A stretch of DNA of 34,834 nucleotides from JBGOUV01 sp041477815 (GTDB taxonomy: Bacteria > Acidobacteriota > Terriglobia > Bryobacterales > JACQDG01). Both the position numbers and the translations under genes were made by a program. The DNA lies in the NCBI GenBank assembly GCA_041477815.1, contig JBGOUV010000015.1, positions 1 through 34,834 of the forward strand, in the 5' to 3' direction. The notes below the pieces were generated by a model that was not told where the DNA came from, ran no database searches, and saw only the letters and a program-made list of their open reading frames with translations. Within the stretch, counting starts at the first letter, position 1. Every line of letters starts with the position of its first letter. Positions 1 to 7,537 of the stretch are shown here, in pieces.

Positions 1-123
1 CCTTACGGCCTCAACTTATCCAGAGCGGAAACGACCTCTTCCATTCCCCGCCACCCTACAGGCTAACGCCACTGGCGCCCATTTTCATCACCTTTGGTGG
101 GCCGCAGGCCCATGGGGCCCTCC

Positions 124-2034
124 CTAACGGTCGCGGTTCGGCGCCTCCTCAAGGTAGCGGTCCAGCCATTCTATGGTGCGCTCCAGGGCGTCGATCCTGT
201 GACGGGGCTCCTGGAAGCCGTGTCCCTCGCGGGGATAACGGACCAGTTGCGCGTCGATGCCGCGGCGGCGCAGGGCCACGTACATCTGCTCGGCATCGCT
301 CATGTGGACATCGTGATCCTGCTCGCCGTGGAGAAACAGCGTCGGGGTCCGAACCTTGGCGGCGTGTTTCAGGGGAGACCGGTCCCAGAGACGTTCGTAG
401 TTGTCGCCTTCCCAGGGGAAACCCTGGAAGTCGGCGTGGACCAGGTCCTGGTAGAGGGAAGTGGCGTAGAAACTGATCAGGTTCGAGAGGCCGGCGGTGG
501 CGACGGCGGCGCGGAAGCGCGGGGTTTGGGTGATGATCCAGTTGGTCATGTAGCCGCCGTAGCTGCTGCCGAGGACGCCGAGGCGGTCGGGATCGAGCCA
601 AGGGAAGCGCTTTAGGATGTGGTCGACTCCGGCCATCAAGTCTTTGTGGTCGCCCCCGCCCCAATCGTTCACGCAGCCGTCGGAGAACTTCTGGCCGTAG
701 CCGGAGGAGCCGCGGGGGTTGAGGTACAGGACGGCGTAGCCGCGGGCGGCGAGGATCTGCAAGGCAAGGTTGCGGGCCAGCGAATAGCCGTACATGCCGT
801 GGGGCCCGCCGTGGACGCTCAGCAGGAGCGGGTTCCCGTCGTCGAAGTCGCGGTCGGCCGGCGGCACGAACCAGCCTTCCATGGGGTGGCCGTCGAAGCT
901 CTGATATTCGATCCGGATAGGCTCGATGAGGCGAACGCCGGCCAGGGCGCGGTTGTTCTCGGTGAGGCGCTCCTCGCCCAGATACAACTCGGACAGACTC
1001 AGAGCATCGCCCATCAGGTAGGCCAGCCGGGGGCCCACGGAGTAGGCGGAGACGGTAACGTTTCTGTCGAAGACGGGGTGCGAATCGCGATAGAGGAGCT
1101 GGCGGCCGCGGTCGCCGGCCAGGTAGTAAACGCTGCGGCCGTCGGGAGACCAGCTCGGCGAAGTGGACCGGCGGTCCACAGCACGGTTCCACTCGCGGGG
1201 TGGTCCCCCGGCGCTGGGGATGGTCCAGACGTGGGTGTCTTCGGCAACGCTGTCGATGGTGGTAACGGGGCGGGTGGTGGCGGTGTAGGCGATGGAGCGG
1301 CCGTCGGGGGAGAAGACGGGCGTGTACTCGCAGCCGGGGGTCTCGGTGAGGCGGCGGATCGAGCCGGAGCCGGCGTCGACCGTGAACAGGTCGTAGTTAT
1401 GAACGGCGTCAGGATCGGGCCGGCGGTTGGAGACGAAAACGATCTGGCTGCCGCGCCAGTCGATGGAGTGCTCGTGAAAGTTACCGGCGGTGAGAGGGCG
1501 GGGCCGGGCGCCCGCGGCGGCGTCCACGAGCCAGACGTGCTCGCGGCGATCATCGCTGAAATCGGTGCGGCTCTTGAACTGGAGGCGGGTGATCACCCGG
1601 GGGTCGGCGGCAGGAGCGGGGATGGAAGGGTCGGCGGCAACGAAGGCGAGGCGCTGGGAATCCGGGCTCCAGGAGAGGCTCGACCCGCGCATGGGCAGCC
1701 AGAAGTTACTGTGAACGATCTTGGTGATAGGCGTGAGACGGCCGGTCGCGATCTCGACGACCCAGAGGCCGGCTTCCGGACGGCCGGAGAAAAAAGCGAT
1801 CCGGGCGCCGTCCGGGGACCAGCGGAGAGAGGAGTCCTTGAATTTGCCGGAGGTGAGCAGCCGGCCGCCCGGGTAGAGGGCGATGTTCCCTGGCCCGGTG
1901 ACCACGGCGACCGTGCGGCCGTCCGGGGAGAGGGCGCATTCGGACATTTCGGGGAAGGCGGTGAGGTCGGCGGGGGTCAGAAGCCGGGCGGCCAGGCAGA
2001 GGGCCGGCGCCAGGATAAGGAGAGTGGCACGCAT
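124..2034 (-). CDS. S9 family serine peptidase (prolyl oligopeptidase / acylaminoacyl-peptidase type)
   Basis: This 636-residue protein has a short hydrophobic N-terminus (about residues 1-16) that looks like a signal peptide, so it probably acts in the periplasm. Residues ~30-370 carry repeated SPDG/SWSPD blades of a PD40/WD40-like beta-propeller. Residues ~375-630 form the alpha/beta-hydrolase domain. The catalytic triad is visible: Ser491 in GSSYGG, Asp573 in HGEQD, and His605 in EGHGF. In this family the propeller gates the active site, so the likely substrates are short peptides; exact specificity cannot be read from sequence. It lies 21 bp downstream of the isomerase-like gene on the same strand and is probably co-transcribed. 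Length and motifs are normal for the family. Confidence 0.93.
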   Translation of the reverse strand: MRATLLILAPALCLAARLLTPADLTAFPEMSECALSPDGRTVAVVTGPGNIALYPGGRLLTSGKFKDSSLRWSPDGARIAFFSGRPEAGLWVVEIATGRLTPITKIVHSNFWLPMRGSSLSWSPDSQRLAFVAADPSIPAPAADPRVITRLQFKSRTDFSDDRREHVWLVDAAAGARPRPLTAGNFHEHSIDWRGSQIVFVSNRRPDPDAVHNYDLFTVDAGSGSIRRLTETPGCEYTPVFSPDGRSIAYTATTRPVTTIDSVAEDTHVWTIPSAGGPPREWNRAVDRRSTSPSWSPDGRSVYYLAGDRGRQLLYRDSHPVFDRNVTVSAYSVGPRLAYLMGDALSLSELYLGEERLTENNRALAGVRLIEPIRIEYQSFDGHPMEGWFVPPADRDFDDGNPLLLSVHGGPHGMYGYSLARNLALQILAARGYAVLYLNPRGSSGYGQKFSDGCVNDWGGGDHKDLMAGVDHILKRFPWLDPDRLGVLGSSYGGYMTNWIITQTPRFRAAVATAGLSNLISFYATSLYQDLVHADFQGFPWEGDNYERLWDRSPLKHAAKVRTPTLFLHGEQDHDVHMSDAEQMYVALRRRGIDAQLVRYPREGHGFQEPRHRIDALERTIEWLDRYLEEAPNRDR

Positions 2035-2055
2035 GGTCAGATTGTCGGCCCTGCC

Positions 2056-2979
2056 CTACACCGCCCGCAACTGCTCCCGGTAGAACGCCAGATCGCGGCG
2101 CAGGATGGCGATGAACTTCGTCTTCTCGATATCCAGCTTGGTGCTCCCCGCGTGCGCCTGTCCCAACTCGGGATACTCGAAGTGCACCTGCAGCGGCCCC
2201 TGGAATCCGGCCTCCCGGACCATCCCAAAGAAGCGCCGGAAGTTGACCATGCCCTGGCCGGGGGCGCACCACTCCGCGGTCCACGCGCCCTTCTTGTCCT
2301 TGGCCCAATAGAAGTCCTTTAGCGCGATCCCCCGCATCATCGGCGCCGCCAGACGCGTGGTGTGGAGCCAGCCGCCCAAACCGCCCTCCACGGTGGCGTG
2401 TCCGATGTCGTAGTTCACGCCGATGTACCGGGAATCGAGCTGCCGCAGGATATACCAGATATCCCAGATGGAGGCCCCCACCTGTCCGGGACCGGAGTGC
2501 GTATGGTACATGGCGCAGACGCCGTACTCCCGGTTCAGGGCCGCCAGTTCCCGCGACCGCACTTCGAACTCGGCCAGCTGCTCGGCAATGCCGCGCTTGT
2601 CGGCGTAGCGGAAACCTCCCCAGCGGTAATACCGGATACCCAGACCCTGCAGGGTTTTCAGGATGGTCGCGGTGTGGGGCGAGGCGACGTCCACGATGCC
2701 TGCCGTTACCATCTCGACGGCCAGCCCCGCCTTCCGCATGACTTCGACCGCCCGGGGCAAATCCTCCGCCACCCGCTCGGGCAGGACGTGGCCGCCGGCG
2801 CGGAGCGTCAGATCCACGCCGTCGAAACCAACCTCGGCGGCGATGGCGGCCGTCCCCTGCCAGTCGGTCCATTGAAAGTGTTTGGAGAAAACCGAGAGCT
2901 TGAGTTTGTTGTTGGCGCCGGCCAGCGGAAGCGCGGCTCCGGCTCCGGCTCCGGCCAGGAAGGTGCGGCGAGAGAGCAT
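2056..2979 (-). CDS. Tat-exported sugar phosphate isomerase/epimerase-like TIM barrel protein
   Basis: The protein has 307 residues. The N-terminus has a Tat-type motif (SRRTFLAG, residues 3-10) and an Ala/Gly-rich hydrophobic stretch, so export is likely. The rest matches the xylose-isomerase-like TIM barrel (AP endonuclease 2 family): GFDGVDLTLR near residue 51, YHTHSGPG in the middle, NYDIGHA and HFEYPELG later, which supply the usual His/Asp/Glu metal ligands. Members isomerise or epimerise sugars or sugar derivatives; the substrate here is unknown. The ATG at 2979-2977 gives the complete Tat leader. It precedes the S9 peptidase gene with a 21-bp gap, suggesting one transcript. Confidence 0.88.
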   Translation of the reverse strand: MLSRRTFLAGAGAGAALPLAGANNKLKLSVFSKHFQWTDWQGTAAIAAEVGFDGVDLTLRAGGHVLPERVAEDLPRAVEVMRKAGLAVEMVTAGIVDVASPHTATILKTLQGLGIRYYRWGGFRYADKRGIAEQLAEFEVRSRELAALNREYGVCAMYHTHSGPGQVGASIWDIWYILRQLDSRYIGVNYDIGHATVEGGLGGWLHTTRLAAPMMRGIALKDFYWAKDKKGAWTAEWCAPGQGMVNFRRFFGMVREAGFQGPLQVHFEYPELGQAHAGSTKLDIEKTKFIAILRRDLAFYREQLRAV

Positions 2980-3280
2980 GGCGGCCTCAGATTACCGAAG
3001 CCGCCAGCCGAGTGTCAAGGCGCGAGTCGAGCGCCGGGTGGGAAATTCCTGCTGCGGCGCGGGCAGAATTTACACTCCGGGCGGGGTATTTCACCGCACT
3101 TGAGGGCGGAAGTTGTTCTTCGCAATGGACTGGCCCGGGGATTGCCCATCGGTGGGGCGGCCCCCCTGGGCCGCAGCCGGCCCCCGGGTGGCCTGGCGCC
3201 TCTACTGGACTTTGGCAGGCCGGGCCGGGGGACCCGGCGCGGCCCAGGGGGGCCGCCCCACATTTACAAGGGAGGACCTT
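2980..3280. other. Divergent intergenic region containing a long hairpin
   Basis: These 301 bases separate two divergent genes. Longer reading frames cross it but lack family matches and overlap the hairpin, so I see no gene. It must hold the start signals for both flanking genes; no convincing -35/-10 pair was identified. Its main content is the 110-base inverted repeat at 3152-3261. The ribosome-binding site GGAGG at 3271-3275 belongs to the gene starting at 3281. Confidence 0.6.
3152..3261. repeat. Long GC-rich inverted repeat (hairpin) in the 5' leader
   Basis: Positions 3152-3174 are perfectly complementary to 3239-3261 (23 bp). Pairing continues inward: after a single bulged A at 3175, 3176-3180 pair with 3234-3238. 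After a 2-base bulge, 3181-3187 pair with 3225-3231. A further 6 bp (3190-3195 with 3216-3221) are possible. The loop is about 20 bases. The right foot ends 9 bases before the Shine-Dalgarno sequence of the 3281 gene, and no T-run follows, so it is not a standard terminator. It could be a leader RNA structure or a REP/MITE-like insertion. Confidence 0.85.
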
Positions 3281-4237
3281 ATGCAGGAGGAGCGTAAGCA
3301 GAGTCTGCCGCCGCTCGAGCCGGCGAGTTCCCGATCGCGCACGCACTGGGGGCGAAGCATCGCTGTCGTGCTGCTGGCCGGAGCAGTGGCTGCCGGGTAC
3401 TATTACAGCCGTCCCCTTCAGGAAAAGTACAAGAGCGTCCTCGTCCAGTGGCCCGGCGTGCAGGAGTCCGTGTCGGCCATGAGTGCGCGGGTGAACTCGC
3501 TCGAAGAAAATCTCCGCGCTGGGGCCGGCGATCGGAAGGCCCTCGAAGAGCGCCTGGCCAAGCTGGAGAGCGGGGCCGGTCAGGCCCTGCGGGCCGCGCG
3601 GAAACAGGCCTCGGATACCGCCGGCGCGATCGAGCGCCGTCTCGAGGCCCGGACGAATCAGCGGCTCCACGCGGTGGAGTCGCGCGTCGAGCGGCTGGAC
3701 GGCGAGCACGAAGCTGCCCGGGAACAGGACAGCGCCCGCCTGGCGCGGATGGAGCAGGAAATCGCCGCCCTCCGGCAGGACTCTACGCGCCAGATCGCCA
3801 CCGTCCGCGAGGAGAGAAGCTCCGATCAGGTCCGGGTGGACCAGAAAGTGGCCGGTCTGGGCCGGCAACTGGACCGCCACCAGCGCGATCTGGACTCCGT
3901 GCGCGGCGAATCGGACCGCGAACGGGTGCCCTTCGAGGTGTCCAAGAATCACAGCCGCGAGCTGGTTCCGGGAATCTCCCTAGGAGTCACCCGCACCGAC
4001 GTGCGCTATCGCCGGTTCGACGGCTGGGTGTGGCTCCTGCCGGACCGCCGCACCGTGTGGGTGCGCGGACAGGGCGCCCAGCAACCGGTGGTCTTTTACA
4101 GCAAGCGCGATCGCCGACCGTATGAACTGGTGATTACCAGCGTGGCCGGCAAATCCGTCGCCGGTTACCTGCTCGCGCCCCGCGGAGCGCAGCCGGAGGG
4201 GACCCCGCTTTCGCGCCTGACCCCGCCGCATGACTGA
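3281..4237 (+). CDS. Membrane-anchored coiled-coil protein of unknown function
   Basis: I do not recognise a named family. The frame is open from 3113, but ATG 3281 is preferred because GGAGG lies 5 bases upstream and the upstream part is the hairpin. The 318-residue product has a basic cytoplasmic tail, one membrane segment (about residues 25-42), then a long charged heptad-like region (about 55-210) rich in Arg, Glu, Ala and Leu, predicted as coiled coil. The C-terminal ~100-residue domain contains PVVFYSKRDRRPYELVITSV. That domain matches the C-terminus of the 5073-5924 protein (PVQFYVLGARQPYEIVVNEV), so the two are paralogues. The stop overlaps the next ATG by 8 bases, suggesting translational coupling. 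Role unknown; an envelope scaffold or sensor is possible. Confidence 0.8.
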   Translation: MQEERKQSLPPLEPASSRSRTHWGRSIAVVLLAGAVAAGYYYSRPLQEKYKSVLVQWPGVQESVSAMSARVNSLEENLRAGAGDRKALEERLAKLESGAGQALRAARKQASDTAGAIERRLEARTNQRLHAVESRVERLDGEHEAAREQDSARLARMEQEIAALRQDSTRQIATVREERSSDQVRVDQKVAGLGRQLDRHQRDLDSVRGESDRERVPFEVSKNHSRELVPGISLGVTRTDVRYRRFDGWVWLLPDRRTVWVRGQGAQQPVVFYSKRDRRPYELVITSVAGKSVAGYLLAPRGAQPEGTPLSRLTPPHD

Positions 4238-5015
4238 TCCCATCCGCTTCTTCGACGACCTGGCGGAGGTCGGCGCCCGTGTCTCCGCGGCGTCCCGGGT
4301 GCTCTTGTTTCTGAGTTTTGAGGGCGCTTTGGTGACGCCGGCCGGACGGGGCGCGCCGCCTCGCGTGCCGCTGGCCACGCGACTCCTCCTGCACCTGCTG
4401 GCGGACAATCCCCGCGTCTCCGTGGTGGTCATCAGCGGCCGGTCGGCGGCCGACCTGCGCGGGCAGCTTGGTCTCCACGGCCTGACCTACGCGGGAAACA
4501 ACGGGCTGGAGATCCGTGGACCGGGGCTGCAGTTTCTCGAGCCGGCGGCGGCGGCGCGGCGCTGCGCGCTGGAGAACGTAGCCCGTGAGATCGCCTCCCA
4601 GCTCCAGCACCTGCCCGGCGTCGGCGTGGAACTCCATGGTCTCGCCGCCAGCGTCAATTTCCTTCAGGCTCCGGCCGGGTTCGGGCTGCAGGTCCGGCAG
4701 ATTGTGGATCAGGCTCTCCGCCCCGTGGCCGGCCTGCTCCTGCTGGCGGAGCGCAACTACGTTTGCGAGATCCGTCCGTCGGTCGACTGGCACCGGGGCG
4801 CCACGGTGGCGCTGGTCCGAGAGGCCTTGGGAGGCCCCCGGACCCTGGCCTTCTACATCGGTTGTGACGACAGCGACCAGGAGGCCTTCTCCGAGCTCCC
4901 CGAGGGGATCACAGTACGAGTAGGACAGTCTACGGAGACCCGGGCCAGGTACGGGGTGGCGGATTGCGGTGAAGTCCGGCAAGTGCTGGCCTGGCTTTCT
5001 GCGCTGGTGCAATAG
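4230..5015 (+). CDS. Trehalose-6-phosphate phosphatase-like HAD protein with degenerate active site
   Basis: The 261-residue length and overall pattern fit OtsB-type trehalose phosphatases: a hydrophobic strand then motif I, VVVISGRS (residues 65-72) as motif II, AGNNGLEIRG as the usual GxxGxE segment, and CDDSDQEAF (212-220) in place of GDDxTDEdaF. Motif I, normally DxDGT, reads SFEGA at residues 29-33. The nucleophile Asp is Ser29, the acid/base Asp is Glu31 and the Thr is Ala33. The lysine motif (usually vdKG) reads DWHRG. Canonical phosphoaspartate chemistry is therefore unlikely; a regulatory or trehalose-phosphate-binding role is inference. Translation is coupled to the upstream coiled-coil gene. 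No trehalose-phosphate synthase is present in the window. Confidence 0.8.
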   Translation: MTDPIRFFDDLAEVGARVSAASRVLLFLSFEGALVTPAGRGAPPRVPLATRLLLHLLADNPRVSVVVISGRSAADLRGQLGLHGLTYAGNNGLEIRGPGLQFLEPAAAARRCALENVAREIASQLQHLPGVGVELHGLAASVNFLQAPAGFGLQVRQIVDQALRPVAGLLLLAERNYVCEIRPSVDWHRGATVALVREALGGPRTLAFYIGCDDSDQEAFSELPEGITVRVGQSTETRARYGVADCGEVRQVLAWLSALVQ

Positions 5016-5026
5016 GAATAGGCAGG

Positions 5027-5057
5027 CGCCCCGCCGGGCGTCCGGCCCAGCGGGGCG
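5027..5057. terminator. Stem-loop between convergent genes, possible bidirectional terminator
   Basis: CGCCCCGC at 5027-5034 is complementary to 5050-5057, with a 15-base loop. It sits between the convergent stops at 5015 and 5073. There is no T-run on either side, so intrinsic termination is only plausible. Confidence 0.35.
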
Positions 5058-5072
5058 TCAACCCTTCACAAT

Positions 5073-5924
5073 CTACCGGCTGGCCACTTCCATTGCTTTG
5101 GGCGCGGCCAGATAGCCGATCACGCGGTCCTTGCGCACTTCGTTGACCACGATCTCATAGGGCTGGCGGGCGCCGAGCACGTAGAACTGGACCGGCTCAT
5201 TGATCGTCTTGTCCCGCTTCTCGATCTTCTTGTCGTCGGCGAGCACGGTCACGGTGTAGCGGTTCCGCTTCGGATCGGCCTTCTGCAAGGCGAGACGGAT
5301 ATTACCGACCGCCTGCGGCTGGCCGGAGCGGGTCAGGTTGAATTCGAAATACCCGCGTTCACCCCGGGCCTTGAGCGCGGCCAGCTCCTTGCCGTTGGTG
5401 GCGATCAGGCCGCTCTGGACGCCCAGATCCCCCTTCATGCTCTTCAACTCGGCCGAGGTACTGTCCAGCTCCGTCTTCACGCTCTTGACCTCGCCGCTGA
5501 TCTCGGTGGTCTTGGCGTTAACGGCGCTGGTGGCGTCCTTCAGCCCGGTCAGCTCGCCGGCTATCTCTTGTTGCTGTTTCTGCTGCTCCGCGGCCAGGCG
5601 CGCGGCCAGCTCCTCGGCATGACTCACGGCGTCGGTCCTGGCTTTACCGGCGGCGGCGGCCGCTTGCCGGCGGGCCGCGTCCAGTTGCTGGCGCAGGGTC
5701 TCCTCGGTTTCGCGGTTGGTCGCCGAAAACGCATTGGTAGTCTTGCGTACGCTCGAGAGTTCGCCCGCCGTGCTTTCCTGCAGCGCGGAGATCTCGGCGC
5801 TCAGATCCTTCCGTTGTTGTTCCAGCTTCCACAAGAGGAAGCCGTTAGACGCCACCCAGGCCAGCACTCCGGCCAGGGCCATCCAGACCAGCCCGTTCGG
5901 TTTGTTCGTAGTCGCATCACTCAT
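5073..5924 (-). CDS. Membrane-anchored coiled-coil protein, paralogue of the 3281 gene product
   Basis: The 283-residue product has one N-terminal membrane segment (about residues 12-33) followed by an extended Gln/Glu/Lys/Ala-rich region (about 35-190) with heptad character, strongly predicted as coiled coil. The last ~95 residues form a compact domain (GYFEFNLTRSGQ to YEIVVNEVRKDRVIGYL) shared with the C-terminus of the 3281-4237 product. The N-termini are not similar beyond layout. The start at 5924 has GGGAGG about 7 bases upstream. It is the last of four minus-strand envelope genes and converges with the trehalose-phosphatase-like gene. Function unknown; a periplasm-spanning rod with a terminal beta domain is the simplest reading. 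Confidence 0.82.
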   Translation of the reverse strand: MSDATTNKPNGLVWMALAGVLAWVASNGFLLWKLEQQRKDLSAEISALQESTAGELSSVRKTTNAFSATNRETEETLRQQLDAARRQAAAAAGKARTDAVSHAEELAARLAAEQQKQQQEIAGELTGLKDATSAVNAKTTEISGEVKSVKTELDSTSAELKSMKGDLGVQSGLIATNGKELAALKARGERGYFEFNLTRSGQPQAVGNIRLALQKADPKRNRYTVTVLADDKKIEKRDKTINEPVQFYVLGARQPYEIVVNEVRKDRVIGYLAAPKAMEVASR

Positions 5925-5981
5925 GATCTTGCCTCCCGCAGCGGATCTTGCAAGTCGCTTGCCAATCCGCTGTACTGGATA

Positions 5982-6611
5982 TCAGCTCACACTCACCACC
6001 CGGCGCGCGGGCTCCACGCGCACCGGTTCCTGCAAGGTAAAGCGGATGATACTCTCGGCCGGAATGGACACTTGCTTCCTGCCGGTAATCACCGCCGTGG
6101 TCAGCCCGGCGCCCGCGCCGATACCCGCTCCGGCCAGCGTCCACGGCCCGCCGGCGGCCAGTCCCGCGATCAAGGATCCGCCGCCGGCCCCGCCTCCGAT
6201 CCAGGCCAGGTTTCGATTGCGATGCGATTTGGTCAGCCAGCTCTGCCGCAGGGTCTGGACCCGGTAGGTTTTTCCGTCGAACGTAAAAGATTCCAGCCGG
6301 ATCGACAGCACGCCGCGGCCCTTCAGACGGCCGGAAGGCTTCGACTCGGTGATTCTCCCCGAGAAGCGGGCGCCCTTCGGCAGCACCACGGCGTGGCCCA
6401 CCGCTACAGGCTCGGCGAGGTCCGCCACAAACCGGTCGCCCGCGCGGTTCCGGGCCGTGTCCAGCGTCTGCGCGGTGCGGACCGGAATCGTCGTACCCGT
6501 TGGAATCACGACCGCGGCCGGTTCCTCGGCCGGTTTAGCGCTCTTCTTGCCCGCTGCGCCGACCAGCAGCACGGCCGCCAGGGGAACTCCCAGCAAGGAC
6601 AGTTTACGCAT
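5982..6611 (-). CDS. Exported protein with VirB10/TrbI-like beta region and glycine zipper
   Basis: This 209-residue protein has a signal peptide (about 1-20). Residues ~34-120 read as a beta-rich domain: IPTGTTIPVRTAQTLDT, RAGDRFVADLAEPV, VVLPKGARFSGRI. That pattern, 'promise of a value, then a tunable limit', resembles the C-terminal fold of VirB10/TrbI proteins; the relation is inferred from pattern only. Residues ~138-170 are a Gly/Ala-rich segment typical of glycine-zipper outer-membrane-associated proteins. GGAGGG upstream of ATG 6611 supports the start. It lies 35 bp downstream of the 6647-7525 gene and 57 bp upstream of the coiled-coil gene, so an operon is likely. No secretion-system genes are nearby, so conjugation is not implied. 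Confidence 0.72.
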   Translation of the reverse strand: MRKLSLLGVPLAAVLLVGAAGKKSAKPAEEPAAVVIPTGTTIPVRTAQTLDTARNRAGDRFVADLAEPVAVGHAVVLPKGARFSGRITESKPSGRLKGRGVLSIRLESFTFDGKTYRVQTLRQSWLTKSHRNRNLAWIGGGAGGGSLIAGLAAGGPWTLAGAGIGAGAGLTTAVITGRKQVSIPAESIIRFTLQEPVRVEPARRVVSVS

Positions 6612-6646
6612 GGTACCCTCCTATGTATAGATCGTAACTTTTGGGT

Positions 6647-7525
6647 TCACGGCTGCTCCAGCCGGGCCTGGCGCGCCGCCGCCTCGCGCTCTTCCTCCTG
6701 CCGCCGGACGGCGATCAGGCGGGCATCCTCGGCCGTTTGCGCCGCCTGTCGTGCATTCATGACCACGGTCTTGACGCCGGTCCGGCCGGCATAGGAATCC
6801 TCGGCCTGCCTGAGAAGCTGCTCGGCCTTGCGGAGGGTGGCCCCCGCGTACCGGTCGGCGGAGGCCGCCCTGGCGATCTGGACGGCGTTGCGGGCCTGGT
6901 AGAGCTCCAGCAAGGCTTCGTATTGATCCAGTGATACCTTGGGGCCGCCGGCCGCGACCACCCTCTCTTTGTCAAACGTGTAGTGGCCTCTAGGCAGCAG
7001 CTCGTACTTGGCCTCAATTTCCTCGCTTCTTCCAGCCGTGTCCGGCCGAACCATGTTTTCCATCACCACCACGTCGCTCGGTTGGGTTACGGCAAAGTAG
7101 GGCTCCGCGGTCAGGACCAGCGCGAAAGCCTGCAGCTCCGCCGCCGTCTTCAACCTCGCCTTGTTGGAATGGCCGCCCACCACTTCGCCGAGATTTACCG
7201 CGCGGCCTTCCGGCGTGATGGCCCACAGGACATAGGTGAGATACTCGTGGCCGAACCGGGTGGGCGGCTCCAGCCGCTCGAATTTCGCGTCGATTTGGAC
7301 GGCGCCCTGTTTGCTTTCCATGGTCGCCTCGCCGCGCCCCTCGCTCAGCAGCACGGTTCCCTTGAAATCGAGTTTGGTGGGACCGCCGCGATGCAGATAG
7401 TTGACCGCTTTCGCCGTCCGGCCGACGACGGTGACGCGGTAGAGCGGCACTCCGTCGCCACCCGACTGGGCGAGCGCGAGGCCGCATCCCAGCACCAGGA
7501 ATCCAATAGCCAGTGGTTGTTTCAT
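6647..7525 (-). CDS. Exported protein of unknown function with C-terminal helical DUF4398-like segment
   Basis: The protein has 292 residues and a clear signal peptide ending near residue 19 (GLALAQ). Residues ~27-190 are predicted beta-rich (YRVTVVGRTAKAVNY, LDFKGTVLLSEGRGEATME) and look like a compact extracytoplasmic domain. Residues ~200-292 are helical and charged, with YAGATLRKAEQLLRQAEDSYA resembling the DUF4398 helical repeat often found in front of OmpA domains. No OmpA-like domain follows; the protein ends in a charged tail. A purine-rich ribosome-binding site precedes the start. It begins 12 bp after the stop of the 7538-8170 gene, so the two are probably co-transcribed. Function unknown. 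Confidence 0.75.
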   Translation of the reverse strand: MKQPLAIGFLVLGCGLALAQSGGDGVPLYRVTVVGRTAKAVNYLHRGGPTKLDFKGTVLLSEGRGEATMESKQGAVQIDAKFERLEPPTRFGHEYLTYVLWAITPEGRAVNLGEVVGGHSNKARLKTAAELQAFALVLTAEPYFAVTQPSDVVVMENMVRPDTAGRSEEIEAKYELLPRGHYTFDKERVVAAGGPKVSLDQYEALLELYQARNAVQIARAASADRYAGATLRKAEQLLRQAEDSYAGRTGVKTVVMNARQAAQTAEDARLIAVRRQEEEREAAARQARLEQP

Positions 7526-7537
7526 TTTTCCTTCTCC

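Noticed and set aside
1..123. Possible gene end at the left edge
   Set aside because: Only very short frames without recognisable content; the sequence between the edge and the S9 peptidase stop shows nothing I can support.
619..2322. 567-residue plus-strand frame
   Set aside because: Antisense to the S9 peptidase; Gly/Val-rich composition typical of shadow frames.
5982..6611. Conjugation or type IV secretion protein
   Set aside because: The VirB10-like pattern is short and no other secretion genes are nearby.
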